A stretch of DNA of 64,000 nt from Isoetes taiwanensis (taxonomy: Eukaryota; Streptophyta; Lycopodiopsida; Isoetales; Isoetaceae): positions 4,524,028-4,588,027 of the forward strand of contig JAJEKV010000013.1 of assembly GCA_021234155.1 (NCBI GenBank), read 5' to 3'. Positions 20,658 through 31,656 of the stretch are shown piece by piece. Both the position numbers and the translations under genes were made by a program. Each line of letters starts with the position of its first letter. The first letter of the stretch is position 1. Below the pieces are notes generated by a model. The model saw nothing but the letters and a program-made list of their open reading frames with translations, ran no database searches and had not been told where the DNA came from.

Positions 20658-21230
20658 ATGTCCGTCCGTAATTTCACGCCGGAAGAACTCCTTTTCGTGA
20701 CGGCCTCTCGCTTGGAGCCATCAGCGCCGGAAAACCGTTTCGCTACATGTATGGATCTGCTTTATGACATAGAGGGAGGCCATCTTCGGCCTAGGGCTCA
20801 CCGCGCCACCCACCCCCTCGGTCCGGTCGCCTCGTCCCAGTTCCCTCCCAAGCGTGCAAACATTGCTCACAACCTCAGTCCCCTCATCACTATCGAGCTT
20901 TATCGGGCTCAACCTTTCAACCGTATTTCACACCCCCCGAACATGCCTACATCCATCATTCTTCGTGCCATACGCTTCTTCCTTCAAGAACCATCATCTC
21001 CCGGGTGGGCACGGCTATCCACATGTCTCCCTTTGGCGCCTACCCGTGAATATCCTTTCCCCTACGTTTCCCATCGCTCTTCCCTGTTTTACAACCTTAC
21101 CGATCTCAAAACCAATGCTCCAATTTTATTTCGCCAACCGCTAGCCACCCCTTCATCGTGGTCCTTCAGGCACGATGCCACATCCACCTCAACCTCAATA
21201 TCCTCACTATACTGTTCCTGTCCAGCCTAG
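20658..21230 (+). CDS. leader ORF upstream of gag, unknown
   Basis: A 190-codon frame starting at ATG 20658 in a good context (GCCGCCATGT). It begins MSVRNFTPEELLFVTASRLE and continues through a proline-rich middle. I do not recognise a domain. It overlaps the start of gag by about 55 bases in another frame. Some Tat/Ogre-type elements carry an extra ORF before gag, which is the best precedent. Its role there is not known to me. It may also be the diverged N-terminal part of gag itself. Confidence 0.45.
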   Translation: MSVRNFTPEELLFVTASRLEPSAPENRFATCMDLLYDIEGGHLRPRAHRATHPLGPVASSQFPPKRANIAHNLSPLITIELYRAQPFNRISHPPNMPTSIILRAIRFFLQEPSSPGWARLSTCLPLAPTREYPFPYVSHRSSLFYNLTDLKTNAPILFRQPLATPSSWSFRHDATSTSTSISSLYCSCPA

Positions 21231-21561
21231 CACTTTCACATCTACCTTTCAGACTCTGAAACTGACTTATCCCACCTTTGGCAACACGAAAGGCAAACCG
21301 TTAGACCAAAATGCTCAGGCCCACATGGAAGAATTTGAGGCTCTAGCTGTCCTAAATGGTCACGTGCAACCTCAACTGAAATTCCACATCTTTTCCACCA
21401 CCTTGCGTGGCTCTCCTCATCAATGGCTCATGTCCAACAAAAGCCATTGGAAACAAGACTGGTCTGAAATGTGCACTGCTTTTCTGTCTCATTACGGGAC
21501 CACGGATGATGATCAACTTCATCTCAAGCAACTCAATGAACTTCAACAAGAGCCCACCTGA
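21175..21561 (+). pseudogene. inner element gag, capsid part
   Basis: TLKLTYPTFGNTKGKPLD, then AHMEEFEAL, FHIFSTTLRGSPHQW and WSEMCTAFLSHYG are the hallmark stretches of plant retrotransposon gag (a helical region that builds the particle). The frame ends at 21559 with a TGA, and the following gag sequence (LADRLHILAK, VRFLQGLPPAY) continues in other frames. The gene is therefore interrupted by stops and frameshifts. Confidence 0.8.
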
Positions 21562-21637
21562 GTCCGCCGGGATTTTGGCGGATCGACTTCACATTCTCGC
21601 TAAGTAAGCTCAAGGAGTACCCTACACGAGCCGGATT

Positions 21638-22315
21638 TTGGTCCGGTTTCTCCAAGGACTTCCTCCCGCTTATTCGACTCATGATCAATACTCGCAAGGG
21701 CCCAAAAACTTTGGAGCAGGCTATCGACCTTGTCAATCACTCCGTCAATGTTTCTCCCCAGGCGTGGCTCTTCAAGAGCTCCCGCTCATTCCACCTCGCC
21801 ATGGTTCCACAAACGGCCGTTTCAGCCTCAACACGCTTAATCCACTTGAGCCAAACTGGTGCCATATTTGCAAATACCAAGGCCATTTGGCCAATGAGTG
21901 CAACTCCACCAATGGCCCGCTTCTCATTGCAAGTTTATGCAAACATGCAATCATGCTACCTAAGAGTGCACTCGCGACTCATCCCACACCGCTCAAGAAC
22001 AAAATGGTTTATCAAGTGCAAAACCACACCTCAAAGAATAATCGCGACTATCGCCAGCCCACCTCTTGGTGCAGCCCACGCAACTCCCCATCAAAGAACA
22101 GGACCAAACCACGGGATCCAACCAACGCCCTCCTTTTGATCCTTCTAAAGCCGGTGTTATCACCGCCAAGAATGGGGTCATACCACCACCGGCAAGTGTC
22201 CTCAACTTCCACAAGTTCGTACGCCTTCCCGCACAAATCGACCACATCGGTCCGCCTCACGGCTTACCAACTCTGGCTTGCTAATGGCAAACAAGGCCCG
22301 AGACCAGCTTCTTAA
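21638..22315 (+). pseudogene. inner element gag, nucleocapsid part with CCHC knuckle
   Basis: After FLQGLPPAYSTHDQ the frame holds one zinc knuckle, CHICKYQGHLANEC (C-x2-C-x4-H-x4-C), at about 21860-21905. The rest is basic and proline-rich. It continues gag from 21561 after frameshifts. The knuckle itself is intact and would bind RNA. Confidence 0.75.
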
Positions 22316-22999
22316 GAAGCCACCAAGAGCCAAAGAATCACGCTTATCAACCAGCTCCAAAGAAATCAACCTCACCTGGATCAACAAGCCTTAAGAGGAA
22401 ATTTTTCGTGCACTTAATCCTCCAGTCCAAATTGGCCAAATTGGGTTGGTTTAGTTTCACGCCAGACCAAGGCATCACGCCCCTTGACTATTATTCGTAA
22501 TGGCACGCAACCTGCCTTTGCGGTTGACACCATTCCTCATGAGGACGTAAAAAAAAGGTTCACTTTGCACTCGACTTTGAAAAGCTCATGCCACATGTCA
22601 TGCCCAAAGTTCGCCAAAGCATTTTGAACCTCATGCAAGTGCTGAAGGCCGCACATTGGCAAATGTTCATGCCACCACTAGAGCTCAACAAAGACAAGAT
22701 ACCCTTCAACATCTCAACCTCCACGCTCTCGGACATATCCCAATATTGCAGCCCGAGGTTGACTTACTCAAAGAAGTTGCCGCTCCCCTCGCCACGCGAC
22801 TCCCCCGCACTGGAACCAGCAGATCCTTTTTCTCATGTACCTCTCGAACTCCAAGAGGAGCTCGCCAAGATCAAAATTCCTTTAAGCTTGGCAACCATTT
22901 TAAAAACTCGGCCTGCTCTCAAGGACCGGTTACCACTCCCCAACTGCTTTAGTTGGGGGCCGTGGCTACCTCTACACCCACGGTCCATGCCACGGTGGG
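22316..22999 (+). pseudogene. inner element, decayed sequence between gag and protease
   Basis: Short open pieces (such as 22588-23064) without recognisable motifs. The linker between gag and protease is expected here. Confidence 0.4.
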
Positions 23000-23017
23000 A
23001 AATCAGCAAGTCAACCA

Positions 23018-23415
23018 TGTTCAAAATCGATGGAGGTAGCGCTAGTCAATCTCATCACGGATAAACTCCGCAAAACAAATGGGCATCACACAACTCTTTC
23101 GCGGCCCCATATGACATCAAATTGGCTAATGGCCATATCACGAGACCTCAAGGCGTCACACCTATTCTTCACATCAACATTGGTGATCTCCGCTTTCCCA
23201 TGGAATTTGGAGTTTGGAAAGTCGGGGCGAAGATCCGTGTGACTATGAAATTTGGTAGGCGCACCTTTTCTTCGCCAGCAAAGAGTATCCATTATCGGGC
23301 CACGGACCGATTAGTCATCACCGATGGTCATCTCAATGCCACCATGGACTTGCAAACAAAGTGGGATCATTTTGTTGACAATGCGACCCTCTCTCTCGCA
23401 TTAATCGATTGAAGA
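23018..23415 (+). pseudogene. inner element aspartic protease
   Basis: KIDGGSA at 23027 is followed one frame away by VNLITDKLRK. This is the plant gypsy retropepsin site DGGSAVNLI broken by a one-base shift. Then KLANGHITRPQGV and ILHINIGDLRFPMEFGVW follow in 23122-23412, matching the flap and second strand region. Probably dead because of the shift. Confidence 0.65.
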
Positions 23416-23959
23416 AGCTCGTAATATTTATCAAGTTCGGGCTCCACCGCGAGTATGCCTCGTCATCCTACCCCAGAATATGCTGATCCTTGGGGAGAAA
23501 TGACTCTTGATCGAGGACCAGGCCGTGGCTGCCTTGCTTGACCCCTACCGCTCCTTTGCAATCGAATCCAACGCGTTGATCACTTTTCGGATCTTTGAAC
23601 CTCCCCGCAACTCCCCGTTGATGTACACGCTGTCATGAAGCAACCTCTCGCTAGATGAAACCGAGCAACCCCTCTTTTCACCACGCAGTGCCACGCATCC
23701 GGTTATGCTCCAACCTCCCGCACACATTGTCCGATGATATCAAGTAATACCCCATATTCGGACTCCGGTCGAGATTGTGGACGTTGGCAACAATCAACCC
23801 GTCCGCATTGCCGCAGAAATCTTTCCGGCTCCTTATCGTAAACAGGCCGTCAAGCCGATTCAAAAATTCAAACACATTTTCACCGGAGTTACAAAGATCT
23901 TCTGGGAATCAACAAAAGCTTGGGGAACTCACCATTCCTACCAAATCTGATGCACACCA

Positions 23960-24760
23960 CCCTGTAGCAACGACGAAGCGATGTGCTCAACCCTAATTAC
24001 CGTGATCGCGCCAAGGCGGAAATTGACAAACTCCCTTTGCTGCAGGGTTTGATCTATGAGGTCAAACAACCGAATGGGTGAGCCCCATCGTCATTGCCCT
24101 TAAGCACAATGGTAAGATCCGCCTGCGGTGGACTATCTGGAACTCAATCAGGCCACGGAGCGTGATCATTTTCCACTTCCCCTTCACGGACCAAGTTCGA
24201 AGAAGTGGGCGGACATGAGATGTACTCCTTTATGGATGGTTTTTCTAGCTACAATCAGATCTCCATCAAGGACTCGATCAACTCAAGACCACTTTCACCA
24301 CCCAGGTAAGCACTTTTGCCTACAAGGTGGTTCCTTTTGGATTATCCAACTCTCCTTCAACGTTTCAACGCATCATGCTCTCAGTTTTTCATGATTTCAT
24401 GAAGGAAAATCCCTTCTTGCAAATTTTTCAAGATGACTTCTCTGCCTACAGTTCCATGGCTGACCATTTGGATAAATTGGAACTCGTCTTCCAGAAATGT
24501 GATGAGTCCCAAGCATTAGTCTCAATCCTGAGAAATGCACCTTTTGCGTCACTTCTGGTGTTCTGTTAGGCCATGTTGTCAGCAAAGCAGGAATCACCAC
24601 TGATCCTGCCAAAATCAGTTGTGTGCTCAAGGCTCAAGCACCAGCCAATATCAAGGAGACACGCTCTTTCCTGGGAAAGGTCAATTATTACTCCACCTTC
24701 ATACCTGGACTGGCAGCCATTGCAGATCCCATTCATAAACTCACGGTGATTTAATCCACC
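23960..24760 (+). pseudogene. inner element reverse transcriptase
   Basis: Motifs occur in order across several frames: NYRDRAKAEIDKL and LIYEVKQPNGW-like, VSPIVIALKHNGKIRL, VDYLELNQATERDHFPLP, MDGFSSYNQISIK (first Asp), YKVVPFGLSNSPSTFQRIM, IFQDDFSAYS (catalytic DD), then SGVLLGHVVSKAGI and ETRSFLGKVNYY. At least five frameshifts break the gene. Both catalytic aspartates of the FQDD box are still present. Confidence 0.85.
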
Positions 24761-24789
24761 GGGCTTGAATTCCCAGCGAAGCTGCTTTC

Positions 24790-25240
24790 CAACGGTGAAG
24801 CTTTTGCTTACTCGTGCACGCGGTTCTTGTTCCTCCTCAATGGGACAAGCCCTTTCACGCTCATGTCGATGTCCGGCGTTTGCTATTGAGCTGTTCTTTC
24901 TCAAGAATATGATGCGACACCGACAAACCAAATCGCTACGCCAAATTTAAAAACTCACTTCAGCCGCTGGCGAAGAACTATTCTCGCTTACGGAGCGTGA
25001 AGCTTTGGGTCTCATTTTTCGTGGTCCAACGCTTGGTCATTACCTTTTGGGCAGATCAAATCAAGTTCTTTGTGGACCACCAAGCACTCCTCTATTTGAT
25101 CAACAAGTCCACGCCCACGGGCCGCATTGCTCGTTGGGTCCTTCTTCTCCAAGAATTTGCTCCTTTTGAAATCGTTCATAAGGTGGCAAAATCTCATGTT
25201 GTTCGGATTATCTTTCACGATCCACACAGATGATCCCAAG
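24790..25240 (+). pseudogene. inner element RNase H
   Basis: The last part, 24997-25233, reads IKFFVDHQALLYLINKSTPT, RIARWVLLLQEFAPFEI and HKVAKSHVV. These are the C-terminal motifs of gypsy RNase H (T-D-H-x-A-L, W-x-L-L-Q-E-F). The N-terminal motifs in 24800-24990 are scrambled by frameshifts. It degrades the RNA of the hybrid in active elements. Confidence 0.75.
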
Positions 25241-25425
25241 AACCGGGGTCTCGAGGCGCCTTTCCTGATGCTCAGCTCTTTTTAGTCACGGCAACACCAC
25301 ATTGGTTCCATGATTTTCAGCAGTACCTCCTCACAGGTGCTCTTCCACCAGAAGACGAGACGCTCTCTCCTGCCAAGCGACAATCCCGTCGCCATCAATT
25401 TCTCCGAGAGGTCCGTGACTACACC

Positions 25426-26504
25426 ATGGTTGCCGGACATCTCTACAAAAAGGGTAAGGACACCATCCTTCGACGCTGTGTTCTACCTCATGAAGTTCCA
25501 GACATTGTTCGAGAAGCTCATCAAGGGCTCGGTGGTGGTCATTTTCATGGTGACACCACGGCACGCAAAATCCTTCTAGCCGGGTATTATTGGCCCACGC
25601 TCTTCAAAGATGCTCACGCCCACGCCCGCACGTGTGACGCTTGCCAGCGGGTGGGACGCCCCACGGCCCGTGACGCTCTTCCCTTGACGCCGGTCGCCAC
25701 GCCACTTCCCTTCAGCAAATGGGGAATGGACTTTGTGGGACCTATAGATCCTCCTGCGCGGCACACTCGTGCCCGATACATTCTGGTTCTCACTGACTAC
25801 GCCACCAAATGGGCGGAAGCTTGTGCACTTCCAGACAACACTGCAGCAAGCACAGCTAGAGTCCTCTATCAACAAATTATCACGCGATTCGGCTGCCCCA
25901 CGGAGCTGGTCAGTGACCGTGGTGTTCATTTCATCAATCATACTATCAAGGAGCTGACGGATTATCTCCTGATACATCATCACAAGAGCACACCTTACTA
26001 TCCTCAAGGCAATGGGTTGGCAGAAAGCACCAACAAAACTCTGGTCACCATTCTCAAGAAAATTTGTGACGCTTCCGCACGCATTGGCGGACAAAACTTC
26101 CATTGTTTCTTTGGGCCTACAATACTTGTTTCAAGATTGCTACTGGTCACACTCCTTTTAAATTGGTTTATGGTCAGGAAGCTCTCATGCCGTTTGAATA
26201 CATCCTTCCAACACTCCGTTTTCAACTGGCTACTGCTCATAATCCACCTGCTGCACTCAAAGAACGGGTCTATCAATTAGAACAGTTGGATGAACTTCGA
26301 AGGGATGCTTATATTCGTGTTCTTCATGGACAACAGTTGCAAAAATCTTTACATGACAAACGTTTGAAGACAAAAACATTCAAAGAAGGAGATTTGGTTC
26401 TTCTTTATGATTCGTGTACAAAAACTTTTAGGGTAAACTCAAGTTTCGTTGGCTTGGCCCTTATCAAATTGTTCAAGTGGTTAGACCAAGCGTTTTCCAA
26501 CTAG
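25426..26504 (+). pseudogene. inner element integrase, nearly complete
   Basis: The first 284 codons (to 26280) hold the zinc-binding module H-x-G-x-x-GGHFHGD...ACQR (HAHARTCDACQR) and the catalytic core: WGMDFVGPID (Asp), VSDRGVHF (Asp), NGLAESTNK (Glu). One frameshift near 26100 moves the continuation to 26103-26504, with YNTCFKIATGHTPFKLVYGQ, MPFEY, and the C-terminal KTKTFKEGDLVLLYD. This is the best preserved gene of the element, with a single frameshift seen. Confidence 0.9.
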
Positions 26505-26639
26505 CTGAGTTAGATGGCACTCCATTACCTACATTGGTTAATGGTTTTCGTCTCAAAGCATTTCATCACACAGAAAGTGAACATCAACACACAGAGACAG
26601 TTCAAGAAGCAAACACCACAGAAAGTGACTAGAAAGGCG

Positions 26640-27541
26640 GTATATTATATTATAGTGGAGATTTTTTTTACAAAATGTGGGCGCAGCCCAGCTATTTCCG
26701 CTATGGGCACTGCCCTATATACAAAAACGGGCTCGAGCCCTATCTACTAAGTCCTAAGAGGCAAAACCCCCTACTCCGGGTTCGGAGCAGAGGTAATGCG
26801 CAGGAGATGGTAAAGGTTCTGCTCCGGATCCCAGCGAAGGTGCAGAACCACCTCCATCCCGTTGGTCTTCGGGTCGGGATGTTCAGCCATCCCGGCACAC
26901 CAGCCGTCCATTCGAATGCCATGGTTGTGGCGGCGCCGAGATCCGCACAATTCATCTTGCAAGTGATCCACTCCTCGACGGTTAGTGGGCATCGATGCGA
27001 TCTTCGTTCAAGCCGGCCAGCAGCCATCTTTGGCGCCATCGGATGCCTTCGTTCCTCGGTTCGTCTTATATAGCCCATCGAGGCACTCCTTGTCGGCGTG
27101 GACCAATCACACAAATCGCCAACGTGTTTGCAATGCAAGGCTGTTTCTAAAATGAGAATCTTTTCTCCGCCGCGATATCTAGCCATGGTACCTTCCGACA
27201 CATTCCTTTTAATGATATCCCCTTCGAGGTTGCCGGCATTGAATGCCATTCCTTCTTTTCACGCCTGGTCGAACATTAATGGGTGTCCTTTGCCATCCGT
27301 CACATCCGATCTTTCTTTCACGCCTCATCCTCACCGTTCATTGCTCTCTCCCTTACGTTTTTGGGACTTAGCCAAATTTTTGCCTCTCAATACCCTTCTT
27401 GGCATCTTTTGACACCGGCACCATCAACGGTTCCGGGGCCAGCAGACTCTTCATACCTCTTCCGGGGCCAGCGCCCTAAAACAAACCTTTTCGTTCCTCT
27501 GCGCCTTTGTCCTCAGGTGCTCGACTTTTCGTCTTCCGCCT
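26640..27541. other. region after integrase, with an antisense open frame 26740-27249
   Basis: A 169-codon frame on the minus strand (27249-26740) is the longest open stretch. It is rich in Arg, Trp and Cys and I recognise no domain. Grande-type gypsy elements carry an antisense ORF at this position, so it may be real, but a chance frame in GC-rich sequence is equally possible. Confidence 0.35.
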
Positions 27542-28921
27542 TTGGCATCCCTTTTCGTTTACGCACATCATTCCCATGGCTGCCCCAAGATTTTCGACAC
27601 TTCAAGCTCTTGCTCCCAAGGATCCGCCCTTTTTGCATCTGTATCCTTCTTGACGCCCACTTTCCGTGAAGCCCTTGTTGGCCCAAATAAAGAAGTCGCT
27701 GAACGACACCAGCTTTACGAATTCTCTCAAATGGAACTTCCGGCTCCAAATCCTGACCAGTTGAAGCAGTTCATCGCCAATATCGTTAACAGCCCGCAAG
27801 GTTACACCACTGTGGTCGATGGCACCACTATTTCGTTGACTCAACATTTGATTTCTGAGGTATTTCATATTCCCTTGCACACCCCTTTGTGTATCATGGT
27901 GCGCTATACGGGATCTCAATGTCGTAGTTTGGTGCACGCTTATCATGCCAATGTCCATCGCCCGACCAATATCGACAAGCCTCACGAAACCTTTGTTAAA
28001 TTTCTGTGGCGAAAATTCCTTGGGTATTCTATCAAGAACACCCATATCAATAAGCCTTTCTATAACCTGGTCCTCACTGCTACACACTCCAAACACCACA
28101 TAGATTGGCCCCAAATGATGTTCTATCGTCTTCTCCAAGAAATGGACCGCCGGGGTACCACTTCCATTTCGAAGTTTACGTGGGAGGCCACTTTCAAGCC
28201 CTCATCCGTCATTACTTCCCTCCCACACCACCAAATTCTCATAATTCCACTCAGCGCTCCCTTCCAATCACTCACCAAGTTGGCACTTCACGCCCGTCTT
28301 CCACTGGTCATGTCCACAGTCACACCCATGTCACTGTCTCCTCCTCCGCTACACCATCCACTTCACACCATTTTTCCCAAACATCCCAAACCAGTAACAA
28401 GCTCCACCCACCACAACACCCTCGTCGGTTGTTGTATCGATTATCGGCCAGGATGCTCAATTTCTTTGCTCTCAAGTTACAAGAATCCCAAGACGCTCTT
28501 ATGGCGGGGTTCATGGGCACTAGAGGCCTCGATGCGGTACACCAGGACCTTCAAGCTGCAACTGCCCAAGTTGCAACTTTGGAGGCCAAACTTCAAGACA
28601 AGCATGAAGCTCTCTTACAGGCTCATGCAGATCTCAAAAGTACACAAGCTCAAGTCAGCCAACTCGCAGATCAACAGGCTCAGCTCGGTCGAAATTCAGA
28701 CTTTTATTGGAGCACAACAAGTCCAAAGCCAGCTCTCCCGAGTACCAAGGGCGCAGATATTGCTAAACTCAATGCCTTGTACTCCGGCGTGTGAAAATTT
28801 CAGCACTCAAGTTCAAAATCTTTCAGCCCGGGGCGCTCAAAGTCGCCTCCTTGGACGGCTCGGCTTTCTACCACGGACCTCTCAGCTCACCTCTCTTCAA
28901 GATCAGCTACGAGGTGCGTAA
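27542..28921 (+). CDS. extra ORF of the inner element, unknown, 459 codons
   Basis: Begins at ATG 27542. From about residue 55 it reads EVAERHQLYEFSQMELP, then GYTTVVDGTTISLTQHLIS and EVFHIPLHTPLCIM. This layout resembles the 'putative plant transposon protein' type of domain found in extra ORFs of plant gypsy elements. Another frame, 28105-28794, overlaps its second half and encodes a good coiled coil (QAATAQVATLEAKLQDKHEA) between 28530 and 28700. The true protein probably shifts from the first frame to the second near 28150, so the long frame's C-terminal half may be spurious. Function unknown. Confidence 0.5.
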   Translation: MASLFVYAHHSHGCPKIFDTSSSCSQGSALFASVSFLTPTFREALVGPNKEVAERHQLYEFSQMELPAPNPDQLKQFIANIVNSPQGYTTVVDGTTISLTQHLISEVFHIPLHTPLCIMVRYTGSQCRSLVHAYHANVHRPTNIDKPHETFVKFLWRKFLGYSIKNTHINKPFYNLVLTATHSKHHIDWPQMMFYRLLQEMDRRGTTSISKFTWEATFKPSSVITSLPHHQILIIPLSAPFQSLTKLALHARLPLVMSTVTPMSLSPPPLHHPLHTIFPKHPKPVTSSTHHNTLVGCCIDYRPGCSISLLSSYKNPKTLLWRGSWALEASMRYTRTFKLQLPKLQLWRPNFKTSMKLSYRLMQISKVHKLKSANSQINRLSSVEIQTFIGAQQVQSQLSRVPRAQILLNSMPCTPACENFSTQVQNLSARGAQSRLLGRLGFLPRTSQLTSLQDQLRGA

Positions 28922-30542
28922 AAGCGAAGATCTTGGATGACGCGGAGATTGTCGTGCTACCGTCTCAATACACCGGGAAATCTTCCTCCCGGTCAACACT
29001 TTCGAAAGCGGGTCCGTGACCCGATCCGCTTCTTTGCTTTCGAAAGGGACAACCGGATCCGCGGATCTCGAACAACAGTTGCAGCAAGCTATTGATCTGG
29101 CTGATGAGGCTCAAGCAAAACTTGGCGCCCATCTTTGCTATTCTTCACGGAGAATGCCTGTTGACTTCGGTTCCCTCCTCGCTATCGCGATTATGTGGTT
29201 GCTTTCGGCGCCACCTCTTCCTTCGGTGGCATGCGCCGATGGCCCAATGGATATTCCCAGCGGCGGTGCAGTTTTCGCCCGGTTGGCGAGAACTCTCCAT
29301 TGAAGACAAAGGGTTGTGCCGTGTGCCCTTGTCATCTTTGATCTCATACACTTTGTGCCGATCCGGACTTTATCACCTTCACGCGGTGGTTCAGCCCATG
29401 GCTTACATATTTCATGATTTCTATGGGTGATACACGGGAACACTTTGGAAATGGGCCACGCCCGACTTTTCGTGGTGACCCCCTTGTGCAATGGGTGCTT
29501 CCGGGATAACAATCCATATCTTGGATCCTGCCGGACCCAAACTCTTCATCGAGTACATGCCCGAGCTTGCCAATCATTTATCTCTCTCGCAAGCGAAGCG
29601 CCAGAACAAATCAGGAAGTATCTAGGACATCCCGAGGATCTTCCCTATGCACAAATTTATATGCAAAGACTAGGTTACAATCGAGTTACAAGCTACGTTG
29701 GATAGCAAGGCGGTCCCCACGGGATGGGATAGCCCCTCCATCAACTCTCGGCTCTCTGCTTCTCTTTGGGATCGTTGGTGTCGGCTCTTGATCCGATCTT
29801 GTCGGTCGGTTCGGGGAGACCGCCAAGAACCCACGCCCACGGGCATGGTTCCTTCTCCCTATGCTTCCCCGGGCGCACCTCCACGCCCTGTGTTCCTGAC
29901 TTCCGATTGGCGCCTTCCTTTTTGGACCAAGGTCATGGATGGTCATGCGGGCCGGACACCACCTCGGATCTCGGCCGGATCTCCGGTGGGATCCACGTTT
30001 TGTTCGCCGCTTCACATTGGGAAGAAGGTGCCACTACGGACAACACCACCAATTGGATCTACATTGCTAATGAGCGTGGTTGGCAGCGGCCCAGCGGATG
30101 CGCTTTCATGGTCTCACACCTTCTGCGAGAATGCCTCCACCTCACCTCGATCCTTGTCCATCTTCAAGCGGGGATTTTGCGCTGCTCTCAAATGCATTTT
30201 GCTAAGCTCCTTAAATCGGCGGCCCCATTTTTCATCGCAATCCGAATGCGATTGTCGGTGCCTTTGGCCTTCGGACTGTCTCCTCATGGAATGTCGGTAC
30301 ATTTCTTGGGCACGCCCACGCCGCCTTTGAAGACATGAATGCGCTCCTCGCTTTCTTATTGATGCGATCCTGCCCTTGGCCAAAACACTCCTCAAGCTCT
30401 TCAATCACGCCCGGGATCTCATAAGCCCGGTACCATAATGGTGCCCGTCCTCACTCCCCGTGAGGATCACTTTCGAACGGATGGCTTCCGCCCTCCGGCG
30501 CTTCCTCCTTTTCTTCACTCGAGGTGTCGTTTGGTGGGGGAG
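28922..30542 (+). other. GC-rich tail of the inner element, no clear gene
   Basis: Several frames of 70-210 codons on both strands, none of which I recognise. Base composition resembles the rest of the element. It ends in the polypurine tract. Confidence 0.4.
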
Positions 30543-31126
30543 TGTTAGTCTGTGCCTCCCAGTGCAGGACTATTCATGCATCTGACAGACCAGGTCAAGC
30601 TCAAGGATCCTCGATCGACCCACGGGTCGGACATCCAAGGCTCCATGAGAAGACCAAGCGGCCGAACCACGCTTGATCAAAGCACGTGGGCATCAACAAA
30701 GGCGCCTTTCGGACAAGTGGCGACCCGCCACCGCCTCAGCGTCGGCATCGGCGTGATTCTAGGCACTTCAAGAGGCACCGCCAACATTCACCGCAAATCA
30801 GGCCTCCTTCCGTGAGTCGGCACAGATCGATCGAGTGTCTATATTGGGCCCAAGGCCATTGTACTATATATATGAGTAGAGTTAGCACATAAGTTTTTAG
30901 ATGAGTTTTGAGTCTTGTCTCCTTTCCGTTTTCTCTCTATTGTGAGAGCTCATGTATTTTCATCATTGATATCAAGGAAGCTTATCATCTTTCTCTCATT
31001 TGTTCGTTTTTCTTCTTTTTCTTCTCTTCTTGCAAATCCGTGACATAGTCCCCCGGACTCTCTGTTAGATCCACGGGTCCTCCAGAGGGCTGTCTTCCAG
31101 GAGTTCCCGAACCCAGACCCCAAACA
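30543..31126 (+). repeat. 3' LTR of the inner gypsy element
   Basis: 584 bp. The first 300 bp differ more from the 5' LTR than the last 280 bp, with small indels. TATA-like stretch repeated near 30863. Confidence 0.95.
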
Positions 31127-31131
31127 CAGAT
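31127..31131. repeat. target-site duplication CAGAT, right copy
   Basis: Direct repeat of 20026-20030. Confidence 0.95.
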
Positions 31132-31560
31132 GTACCTGAATGGAGCCTAGCACGTGTTTGCACAACCATAACATCTTGTTCTTCTTGTTCTTCTGCACAA
31201 GTCTCAATAAAACTAATATTGGACACTGTTTACCTTTTTCTTGCTTTGCAAGGTAATTCTTGACAACTGCAGAACTTCTCTTCATGACCTATCTCTTTGC
31301 AAAAGAACAAACAGGACATTCTCTACCAAAATGGCCCTTTGTGGCATTTAGGACAAGATCTTGCAAAGCAATTTTCAGCCCTATGATAGGGTTTACCACG
31401 GTTTGTGCATTCGGTATGGGCGAGCTAGAAGAAGGAGCATTATTACTATTTTTTAACTCCATGAGTTGTTTGGTAACTTCTAAGAGAGCTTCAGATACCT
31501 TACTTATCTCAGATTTCATTTCTGAAACCACGAGGGTCTAGCTCTTGACTTTTGGCTTCT
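31132..31560 (-). pseudogene. outer element gag C-terminus with split zinc knuckle
   Basis: On the minus strand, EMKSEISKVSEALLEVTKQL (helical) leads to a CCHC knuckle. One frame reads CPKCHKG and the next frame reads KGHFGREC, separated by one extra base in GGGCC near 31333. The knuckle C-x2-C-x4-H-x4-C is thus complete but frameshifted in the middle. The nested element starts a little further on. Confidence 0.7.
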
Positions 31561-31656
31561 TCTTTTCCTTCCTAACTCGCATACGGGGGCAGCATTAGCA
31601 TAGTGTGACTCGTGCTCAAGATCATGATGAGGAGGGTAGAATGGATCTCGATTTCA

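Larger units (their letters stand above)
20031..31126 (+). mobile_element. nested Ty3/gypsy LTR retrotransposon, inner element
   Basis: LTRs 20031-20609 and 30543-31126 with TGTTAG...CAAACA ends and CAGAT duplication. Plus-strand order: short leader ORF, gag, zinc knuckle, protease, RT, RNase H, integrase, then about 4 kb of extra sequence containing a 459-codon open frame and an antisense frame, then a polypurine tract (GGTGGGGGAG, 30533-30542). Extra ORFs before gag and after integrase recall Tat/Ogre/Grande-type elements. No known primer-binding site was recognised after the 5' LTR. Confidence 0.95.

Noticed and set aside
29160-30420. Possible enzyme gene in the tail of the inner element
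   Set aside because: Long frames exist on both strands because the region is GC-rich. I found no consistent motif set in any frame.
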